The position numbers and the translations under genes were made by a program. The notes beneath the pieces were generated by a model. The model saw nothing but the letters and a program-made list of their open reading frames with translations, was not told the DNA's origin and ran no database searches. A stretch of DNA of 64,000 nt from an uncultured Desulfovibrio sp. (GTDB lineage: Bacteria; Desulfobacterota; Desulfovibrionia; Desulfovibrionales; Desulfovibrionaceae), in the NCBI GenBank assembly GCA_937926875.1, contig CALBAX010000134.1, positions 62,001 through 126,000 of the forward strand, in the 5' to 3' direction. This document shows, piece by piece, positions 51,870-61,500 of the stretch (the first letter of the stretch is position 1; every line of letters starts with the position of its first letter).

Positions 51870-52943
51870 ATGATCAATCTCCTCGACTATACCCTGCCCG
51901 AACTCACCGACTGGATGCAGAACGAGCTGGGCGAGCCCAAGTTCCGGGCCGTCCAGGTCTGGCAATGGATCTGGCAGAAGATGGCCCGCGATTTCGACGC
52001 CATGACCAATGTCTCCAAAGCCTGCCGGGAACGCCTGGCCCAGTGTGCCGAGATCCGCTGGCCCGAGATCGTCACCGTGGAACAGAGCAGCGACGACACC
52101 ACCAAGTTCCTGCTCCGCCTCCAGGACGGCGCCGAAGTGGAGACCGTGCTCATCCCCAGCGATTCCCGCGAAGGCGTGCGCCGCTGGACCCAGTGCCTTT
52201 CCTCGCAGGTGGGCTGCGCCATGGCCTGCACCTTCTGCAGCACCGGCACCATGGGCTTCGAACGCAACATGACCATGGGCGAGATCCTGGGCCAGATCCT
52301 GGTGGCCCGCGAGCATCTGGGCGATACCCGCCCCGACTGGCCCGTGCTGCGCAACCTGGTCTTCATGGGCATGGGCGAGCCCCTGCTCAACCTCAAGAAC
52401 GTCATGCGCGCCCTGGAGAGCCTCAACAACGACAAGGGCCTGAACTTCTCGCCCCGCCGCATCACGGTCTCCACCTGCGGCATCGAGAAGGGCCTGCGCG
52501 AGCTGGGCGAAAGCGGCCTGGCCTATCTGGCCGTGTCCCTGCACGCCCCTACCCAGGAGCTGCGTGCCCGCATCATGCCCAAGGCCGCCCGCTGGCCCCT
52601 CGAAGACCTGCTCCAGGCCCTCAAGTCCTATCCGCTCAAGACCCGAGAGCGCATCACTTTCGAGTATCTGCTGCTGGGCGGCGTCAACGACGGTCTGGAA
52701 CAGGCCCGGCAGCTGGCCCGCGTAGTCAGCGACGTCAAGGGCAAGCTCAACCTCATCGTCTACAACCCCTCCGAGGGAGATCCCTACAAGGCCCCCTCGC
52801 CGGAACGCGTGCTGGCCTTCGAGCAGTACCTCTGGGACCGCAACATCACGGCCATCATCCGCAAGAGCAAGGGGCAGGACATCAAGGCGGCCTGTGGCCA
52901 GCTCAAGGCCGCCCGCCAGAACGAGGCCGGGGAACAGGCCTAG
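51870..52943 (+). CDS. rlmN: 23S rRNA (adenine-2503-C2)/tRNA methyltransferase RlmN
   Basis: Radical-SAM methyltransferase that methylates A2503 of 23S rRNA and A37 of some tRNAs. 357 aa. The N-terminus LPELTDWMQNELGEPKFRAVQVWQWI is typical. The radical-SAM motif is CAMACTFC (Cys 116, 120, 123). Further blocks: FMGMGEPLLN, STCGI, LAVSLHAPTQELRARIMP and NLIVYNP. The mechanistic C-terminal Cys is probably that in IKAACGQL. The start at 51870 gives the usual length; an upstream extension from 51780 is Pro-rich and unlikely. Confidence 0.96.
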   Translation: MINLLDYTLPELTDWMQNELGEPKFRAVQVWQWIWQKMARDFDAMTNVSKACRERLAQCAEIRWPEIVTVEQSSDDTTKFLLRLQDGAEVETVLIPSDSREGVRRWTQCLSSQVGCAMACTFCSTGTMGFERNMTMGEILGQILVAREHLGDTRPDWPVLRNLVFMGMGEPLLNLKNVMRALESLNNDKGLNFSPRRITVSTCGIEKGLRELGESGLAYLAVSLHAPTQELRARIMPKAARWPLEDLLQALKSYPLKTRERITFEYLLLGGVNDGLEQARQLARVVSDVKGKLNLIVYNPSEGDPYKAPSPERVLAFEQYLWDRNITAIIRKSKGQDIKAACGQLKAARQNEAGEQA

Positions 52944-52959
52944 GCGGGAGATGCTTTCC

Positions 52960-53005
52960 GGGGGAAGGAGGCCCTTTGCCAGCGCCCAAAGTGCCTCCTT
53001 CCCCC
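52960..53005 (+). repeat. GC-rich hairpin after rlmN (repeat-family member)
   Basis: 13-bp arms (52960-52972 with 52993-53005), one mismatch, then CTTTG/CAAAG inside and an 8-base loop. A C-rich flank ending CTCTCCAAACG follows directly. Same architecture as the elements after hisG and tyrS. Confidence 0.65.
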
Positions 53006-53157
53006 GTACCCCCATCCTCTCCAAACGCGTTTTTTCAGGGGCAGGCGGGGAAAGCAGCGCGAAGGATCGCCACGGTATCTGGGAGACCTCTTTTATCCCT
53101 TCCCAGCGCCCTTCTGGACGCTGAAAAACAAATGTCTGGAAAGAGAAACGTGCAAAC

Positions 53158-53186
53158 AAAAAAGACGCCCTCAGGGCGTCTTTTTT
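53158..53186. terminator. Bidirectional terminator between rlmN and the cytochrome b gene
   Basis: AAAAAAGACGCCCT and AGGGCGTCTTTTTT around a CA loop: poly-T on either strand, so it can end both converging transcripts. Confidence 0.92.
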
Positions 53187-53247
53187 CGTTATGGGGAGCG
53201 TTGTCCGATCTTGTTTGGGAAGACCTGGGGAAGGCCAGCCGGCAAGC

Positions 53248-53736
53248 TCACGCGCGGGCCCGTCGGTCTGTGCCCCGGCGACGATCCCACCACAGGCCGC
53301 GGCGGGCCAGACGGATGAGGACCAGCAGGGCCCAGAGCAACGCGCAGCCCAGATGGCAATGCTTGATGAGGGTATAGACGGGCCCGTAAAAAGAAAAATC
53401 CTGGAAGTTGTGCAGGATCAGGCCCAGACCGGAAAGCATGAGCAGGGCCAGCAAGACCAGACGCAGCATCCCGAAGGGGGTCAGGCTGTAGCTGCGCGTG
53501 CCCCTGACCAGCCAGACGATGGCCGCATAGCTGCTCAGGCAGAGCATGGCCGCTGCCGCCCAGTAATGGGCCACTGTGCCCGAATAGGCCGCGGGCCGCA
53601 GCCAGGGGAAGGCATCTTCGGCGTAGCGGTAGATCACGGGCAGGTGCGCGAAACCGCTGACCACCGCCCATACCACGCTGATCCGCCACAGCAGGCGGAA
53701 AAGGAAGCCGAACAGCGGGCGGCGCTCAGTCCTCAT
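53248..53736 (-). CDS. Membrane cytochrome b-type subunit
   Basis: 162 aa, four membrane segments (about 12-30, 55-78, 88-108, 124-144). Histidines on them (31, 57, 109, 126, 128) could ligate b-type hemes, as in FdhC/HybB-like or DUF4405 proteins. The basic C-terminal tail is cytoplasmic. The start at 53736 overlaps the end of the Fe-S gene by 11 bases and has GGAGGG ahead, so the two are coupled. Probably passes electrons between quinone and the periplasmic Fe-S partner. Last gene of the large minus-strand operon. Confidence 0.7.
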   Translation of the reverse strand: MRTERRPLFGFLFRLLWRISVVWAVVSGFAHLPVIYRYAEDAFPWLRPAAYSGTVAHYWAAAAMLCLSSYAAIVWLVRGTRSYSLTPFGMLRLVLLALLMLSGLGLILHNFQDFSFYGPVYTLIKHCHLGCALLWALLVLIRLARRGLWWDRRRGTDRRARA

Positions 53737-54700
53737 CCCTGTCCCTCCAGTGGTCACGCAGCAGGCGCAGGCCGGCCAGCGCGGCCCCGGCCAGCGGTGC
53801 GGCCAGCACCGTGCCCACAAGATCGTTCTCGCGTTCCAGGCTGGCCCCGGCCGGACGCAGGCTGGGCCGCCCGGCGGAGACCAGCCCCTGCCGCAGCAGG
53901 GCTGCCTCGATGTCCCGGAAGGGGATGGACGAGACATAGATCAGGCAGGTACCGCCGTTTTCCTGCAGGCCGAACAGATCGCCGTGCCGTTCTTCCGCCA
54001 TGCGGCGCGCCAGGGACGTCATCTCCATGTAAGGCCCGAAATGCTGCGCATCGTGCGGACAGGCCGCCACGCAAAGGGGGGGCTTGCCGTCGCTGATGAC
54101 ATCTTCACAAAAATCGCATTTGAAGGTCTGGCCATAGCCCAGATAACCGGGAGCCAGGTGCAGATACGGCCCTACCCCGGCCTGGAGGCGCGGGATATGC
54201 CACGGGCAGACGGCGATACACTGGCTGTCGCCGAAGCACAGGGACGTCTCCGTGTAGACAGCGCCGGTGGGACGCTGCCGGGCGGCCCCCAGAGGGCACA
54301 GGCTGACGCAGGGCGGGTTGAGGCATTGCAGGCAGCGCCGCGGCATGAAGACCCGGCGCTCGCCACGGGCCGTCTGGACGGTACAGGATTGCAGATACAG
54401 CCAGTTGTAGGGGGTCAGGCGGTCCGTGACGTTGCGCCGCCCCCACCAGTCGGGCTTCCTGTCCCGGCCCCAGCGGGAGGCCGGGATGGGCGATACCGGC
54501 TGCGGGACCCGGGCGGCAGCCCGCTCATGGCAGGCCTGCACGCAGGCCCCGCAGCCCGTGCAGGCATCCACATCCACGACCACAGCAAGGCAATCTTCCA
54601 GCCCGGCCGCCTGAGCCGGGGCCGCAGCTCCCCAGGCAGAGAGCATCCCCGCTCCCAGACCGGCGCCTGCCAGCGATTTGAGAAAGCCGCGTCGTTCCAT
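53726..54700 (-). CDS. Tat-exported ferredoxin-like protein with four [4Fe-4S] motifs
   Basis: 324 aa periplasmic electron-transfer protein of the HybA/DmsB type. The twin-arginine-like start is MERRGFLKSLAGAGLGAG, with cleavage near PAQAAG (about 32). Four cysteine groups: CTGCGACVQACHE; CLQCLNPPCVSLCPLGA; CFGDSQCIAVCPWH; CDFCEDVISDGKPPLCVAACPHDA. The C-terminus has a hydrophobic segment (VGTVLAAPLAGAALAGL, about 297-313) that may anchor it. Fe-S plus cytochrome b is a typical periplasmic redox module, yet no catalytic subunit is encoded here. Position in a lipid/export operon suggests it could supply electrons to a modifying enzyme (inference). Confidence 0.85.
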   Translation of the reverse strand: MERRGFLKSLAGAGLGAGMLSAWGAAAPAQAAGLEDCLAVVVDVDACTGCGACVQACHERAAARVPQPVSPIPASRWGRDRKPDWWGRRNVTDRLTPYNWLYLQSCTVQTARGERRVFMPRRCLQCLNPPCVSLCPLGAARQRPTGAVYTETSLCFGDSQCIAVCPWHIPRLQAGVGPYLHLAPGYLGYGQTFKCDFCEDVISDGKPPLCVAACPHDAQHFGPYMEMTSLARRMAEERHGDLFGLQENGGTCLIYVSSIPFRDIEAALLRQGLVSAGRPSLRPAGASLERENDLVGTVLAAPLAGAALAGLRLLRDHWRDRDED

Positions 54701-54706
54701 ATATGA

Positions 54707-56128
54707 TCAGGCCTCCTGGCGCTGCTCCTTCTCAAAAGCCGGCGGCGGGCGCCAGTACCAGAACAGCGCCAGCAGGGGCAGCAGGCCGGCCAGTTCCGCC
54801 ACCTCACGCGGCAGGGCCAGGACCATGCCCAGCGACCACCACAGGCCCACGGCCACGGCGATGGCAGCCAGCATCAGCAACCATTGTCCCAGGCTCATGG
54901 GACGGGCCACCCACTGGAAATAGCCCACGGTGAGGATGGCCACCCAGACCTTGGTGGCGGTCAGGGAAAGCGCGGCACCTTCCAGCGGCATGGGCTCGAT
55001 GATGGTCAGGCAGCAGACGATGTTGACCACCAGACCGCTCAGATAGAAGAAGAGCAGCAGGGTATGCTTCCTCATGCCGATCATGGCATAGGCCGCCAGA
55101 TTGTGCAAAAAGGCCGTGGCCAGGCAGGGCGTCAGCAGGCGCTGGGCCGTGGCGGCCATCTCGTAGCCCGGGCCGTAGATGGTGGGCAGGAAGCGGTCGC
55201 TCTCCACGCAGATCAGGAAGATCAGCGGCAGGGAGGCCGCCCAGAGCGAGCGGGCCGTCTGCCCCGCCAGCTGGCGGAACGCGGCCCTGTCCTGCGCCCA
55301 GTAGCGGGCCAGCAGGGGGAAGATGACCTTGCCGAGCAGTGCGCTGGAGACCAGCACGGACAGGCCTTCCACAGTCTCCCAGGCCACGTTGTAGCCGCCC
55401 ACGGCAGCATCGCCGCCGTAGTTCTTGAGGAAGAACACATTGATCTTGTTGTAGAACATGGCGCAGCCGGCCATGATGGTGAAGATGAAGCCGCTCTTCA
55501 TCTTCACGGCCAGGTCGCGCACGTTGTCGTAACCGAAGCCCACGAAGGGGTTGCGTCCCAGGGCACGGAAGGCGAAGCCCGTACAGAGGACGGATTCGAT
55601 GAGCTTGTAGAGGGCGATGAAGATCAGGGGCGCCCCGGCCACCACGCAGACGATGCCGTAGCCGATGCCCAGCAGGGCAGAAGGGACACGTATGCGCATC
55701 TCCACGTCCTGCCGCCCGCGGGCCTGGCAGAGCGCGAAGAAGGAGTCCGTCACGCCGTCGAGGCCGAAACCGGTGGCGATGGACAGGACGATGAGCCGCA
55801 GCTCGAAGCTGTACCCCAGCCAGCCCGTCACGAACCAGGTGACGATCAGGGCCAGCATCATGAAACAGGTCTTGAGGCCCGTCACCTCGCCCAGCAGGGT
55901 ACGGGGGCGTTCCTCACGGCGGGCGAAGGTGGACAGCAAAAAGTCGTTGAGCCCCACGTCCGAGACGGTCTTGACCAGATAGCCGCAGGAAAGGGCCACG
56001 GCGATCTGGCCCAGCATCTCGGGGCTGCGCCGTGCCAGCAGGATGGTGAAGATGGTCCAGGAAAGGTCCCTGGTCCACTGGGCCCCCAGGATGTATCCCA
56101 GCTGGCGCGGCAGGCTTTTCAGCTTCAT
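54707..56128 (-). CDS. Lipid-linked oligosaccharide/polysaccharide flippase (MATE-like/Wzx type)
   Basis: 473 aa inner-membrane protein with about 12-14 membrane segments and the polysaccharide-biosynthesis (RfbX/Wzx) character: QLGYILGAQWTRDLSWTIFTILLARRSP at the start, then GGYNVAWETVEGLSVLVSSALLGKVIFPLLAR in the middle. Such proteins flip lipid-linked sugars or lipids to the periplasmic face. It lies between the HlyD-type adaptor and the Fe-S gene with 3- and 6-base gaps, so it is operonic. Substrate unknown, likely the product of this locus. Confidence 0.82.
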   Translation of the reverse strand: MKLKSLPRQLGYILGAQWTRDLSWTIFTILLARRSPEMLGQIAVALSCGYLVKTVSDVGLNDFLLSTFARREERPRTLLGEVTGLKTCFMMLALIVTWFVTGWLGYSFELRLIVLSIATGFGLDGVTDSFFALCQARGRQDVEMRIRVPSALLGIGYGIVCVVAGAPLIFIALYKLIESVLCTGFAFRALGRNPFVGFGYDNVRDLAVKMKSGFIFTIMAGCAMFYNKINVFFLKNYGGDAAVGGYNVAWETVEGLSVLVSSALLGKVIFPLLARYWAQDRAAFRQLAGQTARSLWAASLPLIFLICVESDRFLPTIYGPGYEMAATAQRLLTPCLATAFLHNLAAYAMIGMRKHTLLLFFYLSGLVVNIVCCLTIIEPMPLEGAALSLTATKVWVAILTVGYFQWVARPMSLGQWLLMLAAIAVAVGLWWSLGMVLALPREVAELAGLLPLLALFWYWRPPPAFEKEQRQEA

Positions 56129-56131
56129 GGG

Positions 56132-57025
56132 CTACTCGGCAGTGCCAAAGCGCACCAGTGCCTTGAAGCCGGGCTTGAGCTCAAGCCGGCTGTTGGGCAC
56201 GGTCAGTTCCACCGTGTAATACGAGGGCTGGGCCACGTCCATGTTGGTCGAGATCCACGAGATCTCCGTGATGGTGGCCGAGAACACCTTGTCGCCCAGC
56301 GAGGGGATCTCCACGCGGGCATGGCCGCCTTCCTTGATGCGGCCCAGGTCGCCTTCATAGACCGGCACCTGGATCAGCACGGGGTCCAGCTGGCCCACGG
56401 TCACGGGCGTGGCCTGGGCGGGCAGCAGCACATCGGGGTTGAGGTTGGGCATGAGCTGCAGCACATAGCCGTCGATGGGCGAGGTCAGCACCAGCTGGTC
56501 CGGCAGCGTCTCGCCTTCCCGGATGGGCTGGCCGTAATAGCCTTCCAGTTCCTTCAGGCGGGCCCGGAAGCTCTCTTCGTTCTTCTTGATGGAGATCTGG
56601 GTCAGCTCGATGCGGTGCTGGAGGGAGCGCACGCTCTCCTCCAGACGCCCCAGGGCCTGGCGCGAGCCCAGCCCGGAAGCGGCCAGCTGGCTGGCGCGGT
56701 TGCGTTCGGCACGGGCCTGCACCAGTTCGCGTTCCAGGTCGAGGATCTGGCCGCGCAGGCTCTCCGTGGCGGCGCCGGTGGTCACTTCGCGCTGCAGCAC
56801 GCGTTCAGCCTCGTCCTGCAGGTGATAGCGCACCAGCGGATCCCCGGCCTTGACGGCATCCCCGGGACGGACCAGCACCTCGTCGATGACGGCATTGAAG
56901 GGCAGACGCACATCACGCGTCACAGTAGCCACCACCTTGCCGGTGGCAGTGGTCTCCACGGCCATGGCCGGGGCTGCCAGCAGCAGGCAGGCCAGCAGGG
57001 CACAGAATACGGTCAGTCTTTTCAT
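56132..57025 (-). CDS. HlyD-type periplasmic adaptor protein
   Basis: 297 aa membrane-fusion/adaptor protein with a Sec signal peptide (LTVFCALLACLLLAAPAMA). The biotinyl/lipoyl-like half-motifs (FNAVIDEVLVRPGDAVKAGDPLVRY and LTSPIDGYVLQLMPNLNPDVLLP) flank a coiled-coil hairpin (about 75-160). A beta-barrel C-terminus has GRIKEGGHARVEIPSLGDKVFSATI. Normally links an inner-membrane pump to TolC. No RND, ABC or MFS pump is encoded in this operon, so it may work with the flippase or an unlinked pump. Overlaps the TolC-type gene by one base. Confidence 0.85.
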   Translation of the reverse strand: MKRLTVFCALLACLLLAAPAMAVETTATGKVVATVTRDVRLPFNAVIDEVLVRPGDAVKAGDPLVRYHLQDEAERVLQREVTTGAATESLRGQILDLERELVQARAERNRASQLAASGLGSRQALGRLEESVRSLQHRIELTQISIKKNEESFRARLKELEGYYGQPIREGETLPDQLVLTSPIDGYVLQLMPNLNPDVLLPAQATPVTVGQLDPVLIQVPVYEGDLGRIKEGGHARVEIPSLGDKVFSATITEISWISTNMDVAQPSYYTVELTVPNSRLELKPGFKALVRFGTAE

Positions 57026-58488
57026 TATTTTTCAATCTCCGTGGCAGGAAGGCCCAGGAAGCGTTCCTGCAAGAGGTTGGCGACGTACATCCATTCCAGA
57101 TTGGCCAGCTTGAGTTCCAGTTCGGCTTCCACCAGCTTGATGCGGCTCTGGACCATGGCCTCGTGGGCGGAACTCATGGCGGGCATGTCGCCCAGACCGG
57201 TATCGAAGGAGATGCTGGCTTCCTTGTAGCGCATCTCGGCCGTCTCGAAATGGACCTTGGCCAGGCGGCGGTTGGTCTCGGCCAGGGCCACGCGCTGTTC
57301 GCACTGCAACCAGGTATTGGAGTAATCCGTGCGCTTGCGCGACAGCTCATGGAAGGCCTGGGCCTTCTTCATGCGGGCCGCCTGCACGCCACGGTAACGG
57401 CGGTTCCAGTCGATGAGCGGGAAGTCGAAGGTCAGGCGCCAGAAGTAGTCTTCCTGGCCGTCAGCGGGCTGGTACTGGCCGGCGGGCGGGTTCTTGTCCA
57501 CGCGGATGGTCATGTCGGGAACATATTCGGCCCAGGCCAGCATGATGTTGTAATCGCCCAGACGAATCTGGGAACGCAGCAGCAGATTGTCTTCCGTGAC
57601 CAGCCAGCGGTCTTCCCAGCGGTAATCCTTGCCGTTGAAACCGCGCAAGATGTCGTTGGCGCTCTTGCTGTCGATGTTCAGGCGCTGCTGCGGTTCCACA
57701 CCGGCCAGGATCTTGAGGCTGGTGCGCTCCATGACCTCTTCCATGGTCATGCGCTCGCTGGTCAGCTCCACTTCGCGCTCGTGCTGCTGGGCCAGGTTGA
57801 GGGCCACGCCCTGACGGCCGTCAGCGGACTCCAGCTGCTGCCAGTAGCGGGTCGTTTCCCTGGCCAGGGGAGCGACTTCTTTCTGGATGCGCAGGATCTC
57901 GTTCTTGGCTTCCAGACGCAGATAGGCCTGGGCCACCTTGTAGATGGCCTCGCCCACGGCCTTGCGGTGCGTGGAGATGGCCAGGTTGACCATGATCTTC
58001 TGGGCCTGGTGGTTGAAATAGGATTCCACGGGGTTGGGGAAACGCGCGTAGAAGCCGATGCGGGGCACCACCTTGCCGTAATTGCTGGGCACGTCGTCGC
58101 GGTCCGCATTGTAATAGGTCAGGGTATTGCCCACTTCCACGGTCATGCGGGGTTCGGGCAGATACTTCCAGACCGCGTCGGTCAGGGCCAGGCGCTTGAT
58201 CTCCAGTTCCACGGCGCTGTTGACCAGCAGGGGCGACTGCTGGATGGTCAGGAACACGCAATCCTCGAACGAGAATTTCTTGGCCGGGTCATAGAGGTTG
58301 GGGATCACGGCCTCGAGCTTGCTCTTGTTCTCCACCGGCACACCGGGCACATCTTCCAGCCAGTGTTTGGCAGGCAGTTCCGGGGCATCCGATCCGGCTT
58401 TCTGCGAAGCGCATCCCGAAAGCGCCATCCCGGCGCACAAGGCCGCCACAGCCAGTCCCTGTTTCCAGCGAACCCTTCTTTTCGTCAT
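57025..58488 (-). CDS. TolC-family outer-membrane lipoprotein
   Basis: 487 aa outer-membrane efflux protein. Lipoprotein signal with lipobox LSGC (Cys about 22, start MTKRRVRWKQGLAVAALCAG). The two OEP repeats are long helical hairpins (about 60-260 and 300-480), e.g. SYFNHQAQKIMVNLAISTHRKAVGEAIYKVAQAYL and MVQSRIKLVEAELELKLANLEWMYV. I start it at 58488 because AAGGGA lies in the 22-base gap after the PKS-like gene; frames from 58494 or 58551 are possible but less fitting. It gives the outer-membrane exit of the export system. Confidence 0.85.
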   Translation of the reverse strand: MTKRRVRWKQGLAVAALCAGMALSGCASQKAGSDAPELPAKHWLEDVPGVPVENKSKLEAVIPNLYDPAKKFSFEDCVFLTIQQSPLLVNSAVELEIKRLALTDAVWKYLPEPRMTVEVGNTLTYYNADRDDVPSNYGKVVPRIGFYARFPNPVESYFNHQAQKIMVNLAISTHRKAVGEAIYKVAQAYLRLEAKNEILRIQKEVAPLARETTRYWQQLESADGRQGVALNLAQQHEREVELTSERMTMEEVMERTSLKILAGVEPQQRLNIDSKSANDILRGFNGKDYRWEDRWLVTEDNLLLRSQIRLGDYNIMLAWAEYVPDMTIRVDKNPPAGQYQPADGQEDYFWRLTFDFPLIDWNRRYRGVQAARMKKAQAFHELSRKRTDYSNTWLQCEQRVALAETNRRLAKVHFETAEMRYKEASISFDTGLGDMPAMSSAHEAMVQSRIKLVEAELELKLANLEWMYVANLLQERFLGLPATEIEK

Positions 58489-58510
58489 GGTCATTCCCTT
58501 GCGAAACATA

Positions 58511-61500
58511 TTAGGCACCGGCGCCTTCCTGCGGCCGGACATCCTTTTCAAATTCCATCTGGTGCAATGTCAGCAGCACCCGGCCGTCCGCATCCACGAC
58601 CTGGGCGTCATAGCGTTGCAGGCGCTCATCGTCCCAGCCGCGGCGCAACTGGATGCGCCAGGGCATCCGGGCACCGCACAGCAGCCCCGTATCCGCGAAA
58701 CGGATGAAGCCTATGCCGCTCAGACGCCAGCCGCGCGGCCAGAGCAGACGTCCTCCGGCAAGCTCCGCCCCGGGGACAGTCTCTTCCATGATGCGGCAGG
58801 CTGCCTGCAACGTGGCGTCCACAGCGGACAACAAGCTACAATAGCCGGATTTGCCAGCCGGGGCAATGCCTTGCCCCCTCCCGCCGAAGCGGCCTTGCCA
58901 CAGATCACGGCCCGCCGGAGCCAGTTCCTCCAGCAGGCGCCATCCTTCCGCCATGCCGCAGCCCGCGTAGAACGCCTCCAGCGGCAAGTCGGGGCCTGTG
59001 GCGGTCATCTCCCCGGGCCAGAGGGACGGCAGGCTCCCCGCGGCAGCGGCCAGGAAGACCATGCCCCGCGCCAGGGGCGAGAAATGGTTGATGCGCCTCA
59101 GGTTGGGGGCCAGATCGCGGCTTTGCAGACGCACATGGCACATGCGCGTCATCACGCCGTCCTGCAACAACCAGGACTGGGAACGGGCCGTGATGCGGCA
59201 TTCCCGGGTCACGGCCACGGGCAGGGGCAGGGGCGCCGCGAAGCGCAAATCGGAAAAACCGGTGGGCTCCAGCCAGGGCAACTGCAAACGGCCGCTCTCC
59301 AGCATGGCCTGGAGCAATTCGCTCAGGGGCAGCCAGGGCTGTCCGTCCTGCGGCAGGGCACCGTGCCCGGCAAGACGCGGATCGGCATAGCGGGAGAACT
59401 GCGCGCAGGCGAGCATCTGGCGGGAAGAAGGCCGTGCGGCTTCAGGCCAGGGCATGGCCTCATGCGCCACAGCGGCGGAAAAAACACGCGGGAAGAACTC
59501 CGGCCGCTCCAGCCACTGCCAGTCACGGACAGGGGCATCGGCCGGGGCACGCCGCCAGAGCACCCTGTCGGACGTCCCGTGCGTCAGGGCCCGGGCCAGC
59601 AGGTCCCCCAGTTCGCGGGGGATGGGGGGACGCCCGCCATCGTCCACGCAGACCACCCGCCAGGGCAAACCCAGCTCGCGGGCGGCGGCCTCACCGGCTT
59701 CCTGCCAGGGCGCGGCATGGGCCGCACCAGCGGCATGCAGCCAGCGCAGGGCATACACATAGCGCACCCCGCAGGCTTTTGCCGAATGGCACAGCGCTCC
59801 CATCTCGCCCGCATCCAGCTCCCTGTCCGCGGGCGCGCACAGCAGGATGCCATCCAGGCGCCCGCAGGCACGGTGCACGGTCTCGGGCAGGGCCGTAAGG
59901 GCCGTCAGCGCGGGCTGGCCGTACAGATGGCCGCCCAGCTGCTCCAGCGACAGGCAGCCTTCCAGCGCGGCTTCAGGCAGGGCAAAGGTCATGCCCAGGG
60001 GCGCCAGCGAGCCCAGCAGCTCGGCCAGGGGCAGGCGATGTGCATCAGGCCCCCAGACAGCCAGCACGTCACCGGCATGGGCGCCCATGCCCCGGGCGGC
60101 CGGATCGAGGACCAGAGGCAGCGGCTGTCCGTCCTCGTCGCAGCAGCCCAGGTCGAAGCAGCACAGGGGCGGCAGATCCTCGCCGGAGCCGTGCCGTGGC
60201 GCGCTCAGGGGAGCGGCCTTCCCGGGCTCTTCCTCCGCAGGGGCAAGGCTGGCCAGCACGCGCAGCAGGTCGCCCACGGTGGCCACATGCAGCAGGGCCT
60301 CGAAATCCACGCTGATGCCCAGCGCCTCTTCCACTTCCTGCACGATGAGCGGGAAGCGGCTGGAACGCAGGGCCAGGTCGTAGCGCAGATCCATCTCCGG
60401 CTTCAGGGAAGCCGCCTCACGGCCGCAGGCAGCGGCCAGGATCTCCAGCACCGTGCGGGCGGCCTCGGGCAGCTTGTCCCGGGCCGGAGCGGCCGCGCGC
60501 GCCGCCGGGGCGGCAGGGGCCCCCGCAGGTTCAGCCGCCGGGGCAGGGGCCGCATCCAGCCAGCGCTGCCGGTGCCGCGCCACGCCGTCATGCGTCAGAT
60601 GGCCAAGGGCATAGAGGCGCGCGCAGGTCTGGCGCATGCCTTCGGCTTCCTTGCCCTTGCGCCCGGCGGCCAGGCACAGGGCCTGCGGCTCGATGTCGTT
60701 CACCAGACCGCACAGGGTATCCTGCGGGCCCACTTCCACGAAATGCCGGATGCCGTCACGCTGCCACATGGCCTGTACGCATTCCACCCAGCGCACGGAA
60801 TTCTCGTCCAGGTCGCCGATGTGTTCGCAGATGCCGGGCTGGTCGTCGGGATAGGGGCGCGTGGTGATGCAGCTGAGCATGGGGATCTGCGGCGCCTGCA
60901 TGGCCAGGGCATTGAGGCGGCGCAGGGACATGTCGCGCAGCACGCGCATGCTGGGATGATGGAAAGCCAGGCTCACGTTGAGCATGATGGCCGGGATGCG
61001 GCGTTTGCGCAGGCTCTTGCGGGCCTCCAGCAGCACGTCGCGGGGGCCGCTGATGATGAACTGTCGCGGGGAGTTGTAATTGGAAACGTAGAGCTGGGGC
61101 CAGGTCTTGCGGGCCTCTTCGATGACCGAGGCCTCGGCGGGCACGGCCATCATGCCGGTCTCGCGGGTGGCACGGGCCTCCAGTTCGGCCATGTGGGTGG
61201 AACGGGTGTCCAGGATGTACCAGGCAACTTCCGGCTCGTAGACGCCGGCCAGGCACAGGGCGATGAGCTCGCCCAGGCTGTGCCCGCAGATGAGGGAAGG
61301 CCGCAGCCCCAGCGAGGCCAGATGGCTCCACTGGGCATATTCCAGCAAAAAGAGGTAGGGCTGCTGCCAGCGGGTCAGGCCGATCTTTTCCACATCGGTC
61401 TCGTCCAGCAAGGCCAGCACGTCCCAGTCGGCGGCGCGGGCGATGCGGTCCATGGCGGCCCGGGCCGCCGGGAAGTGGTCATAGAGCTCGCGGCCCATGC

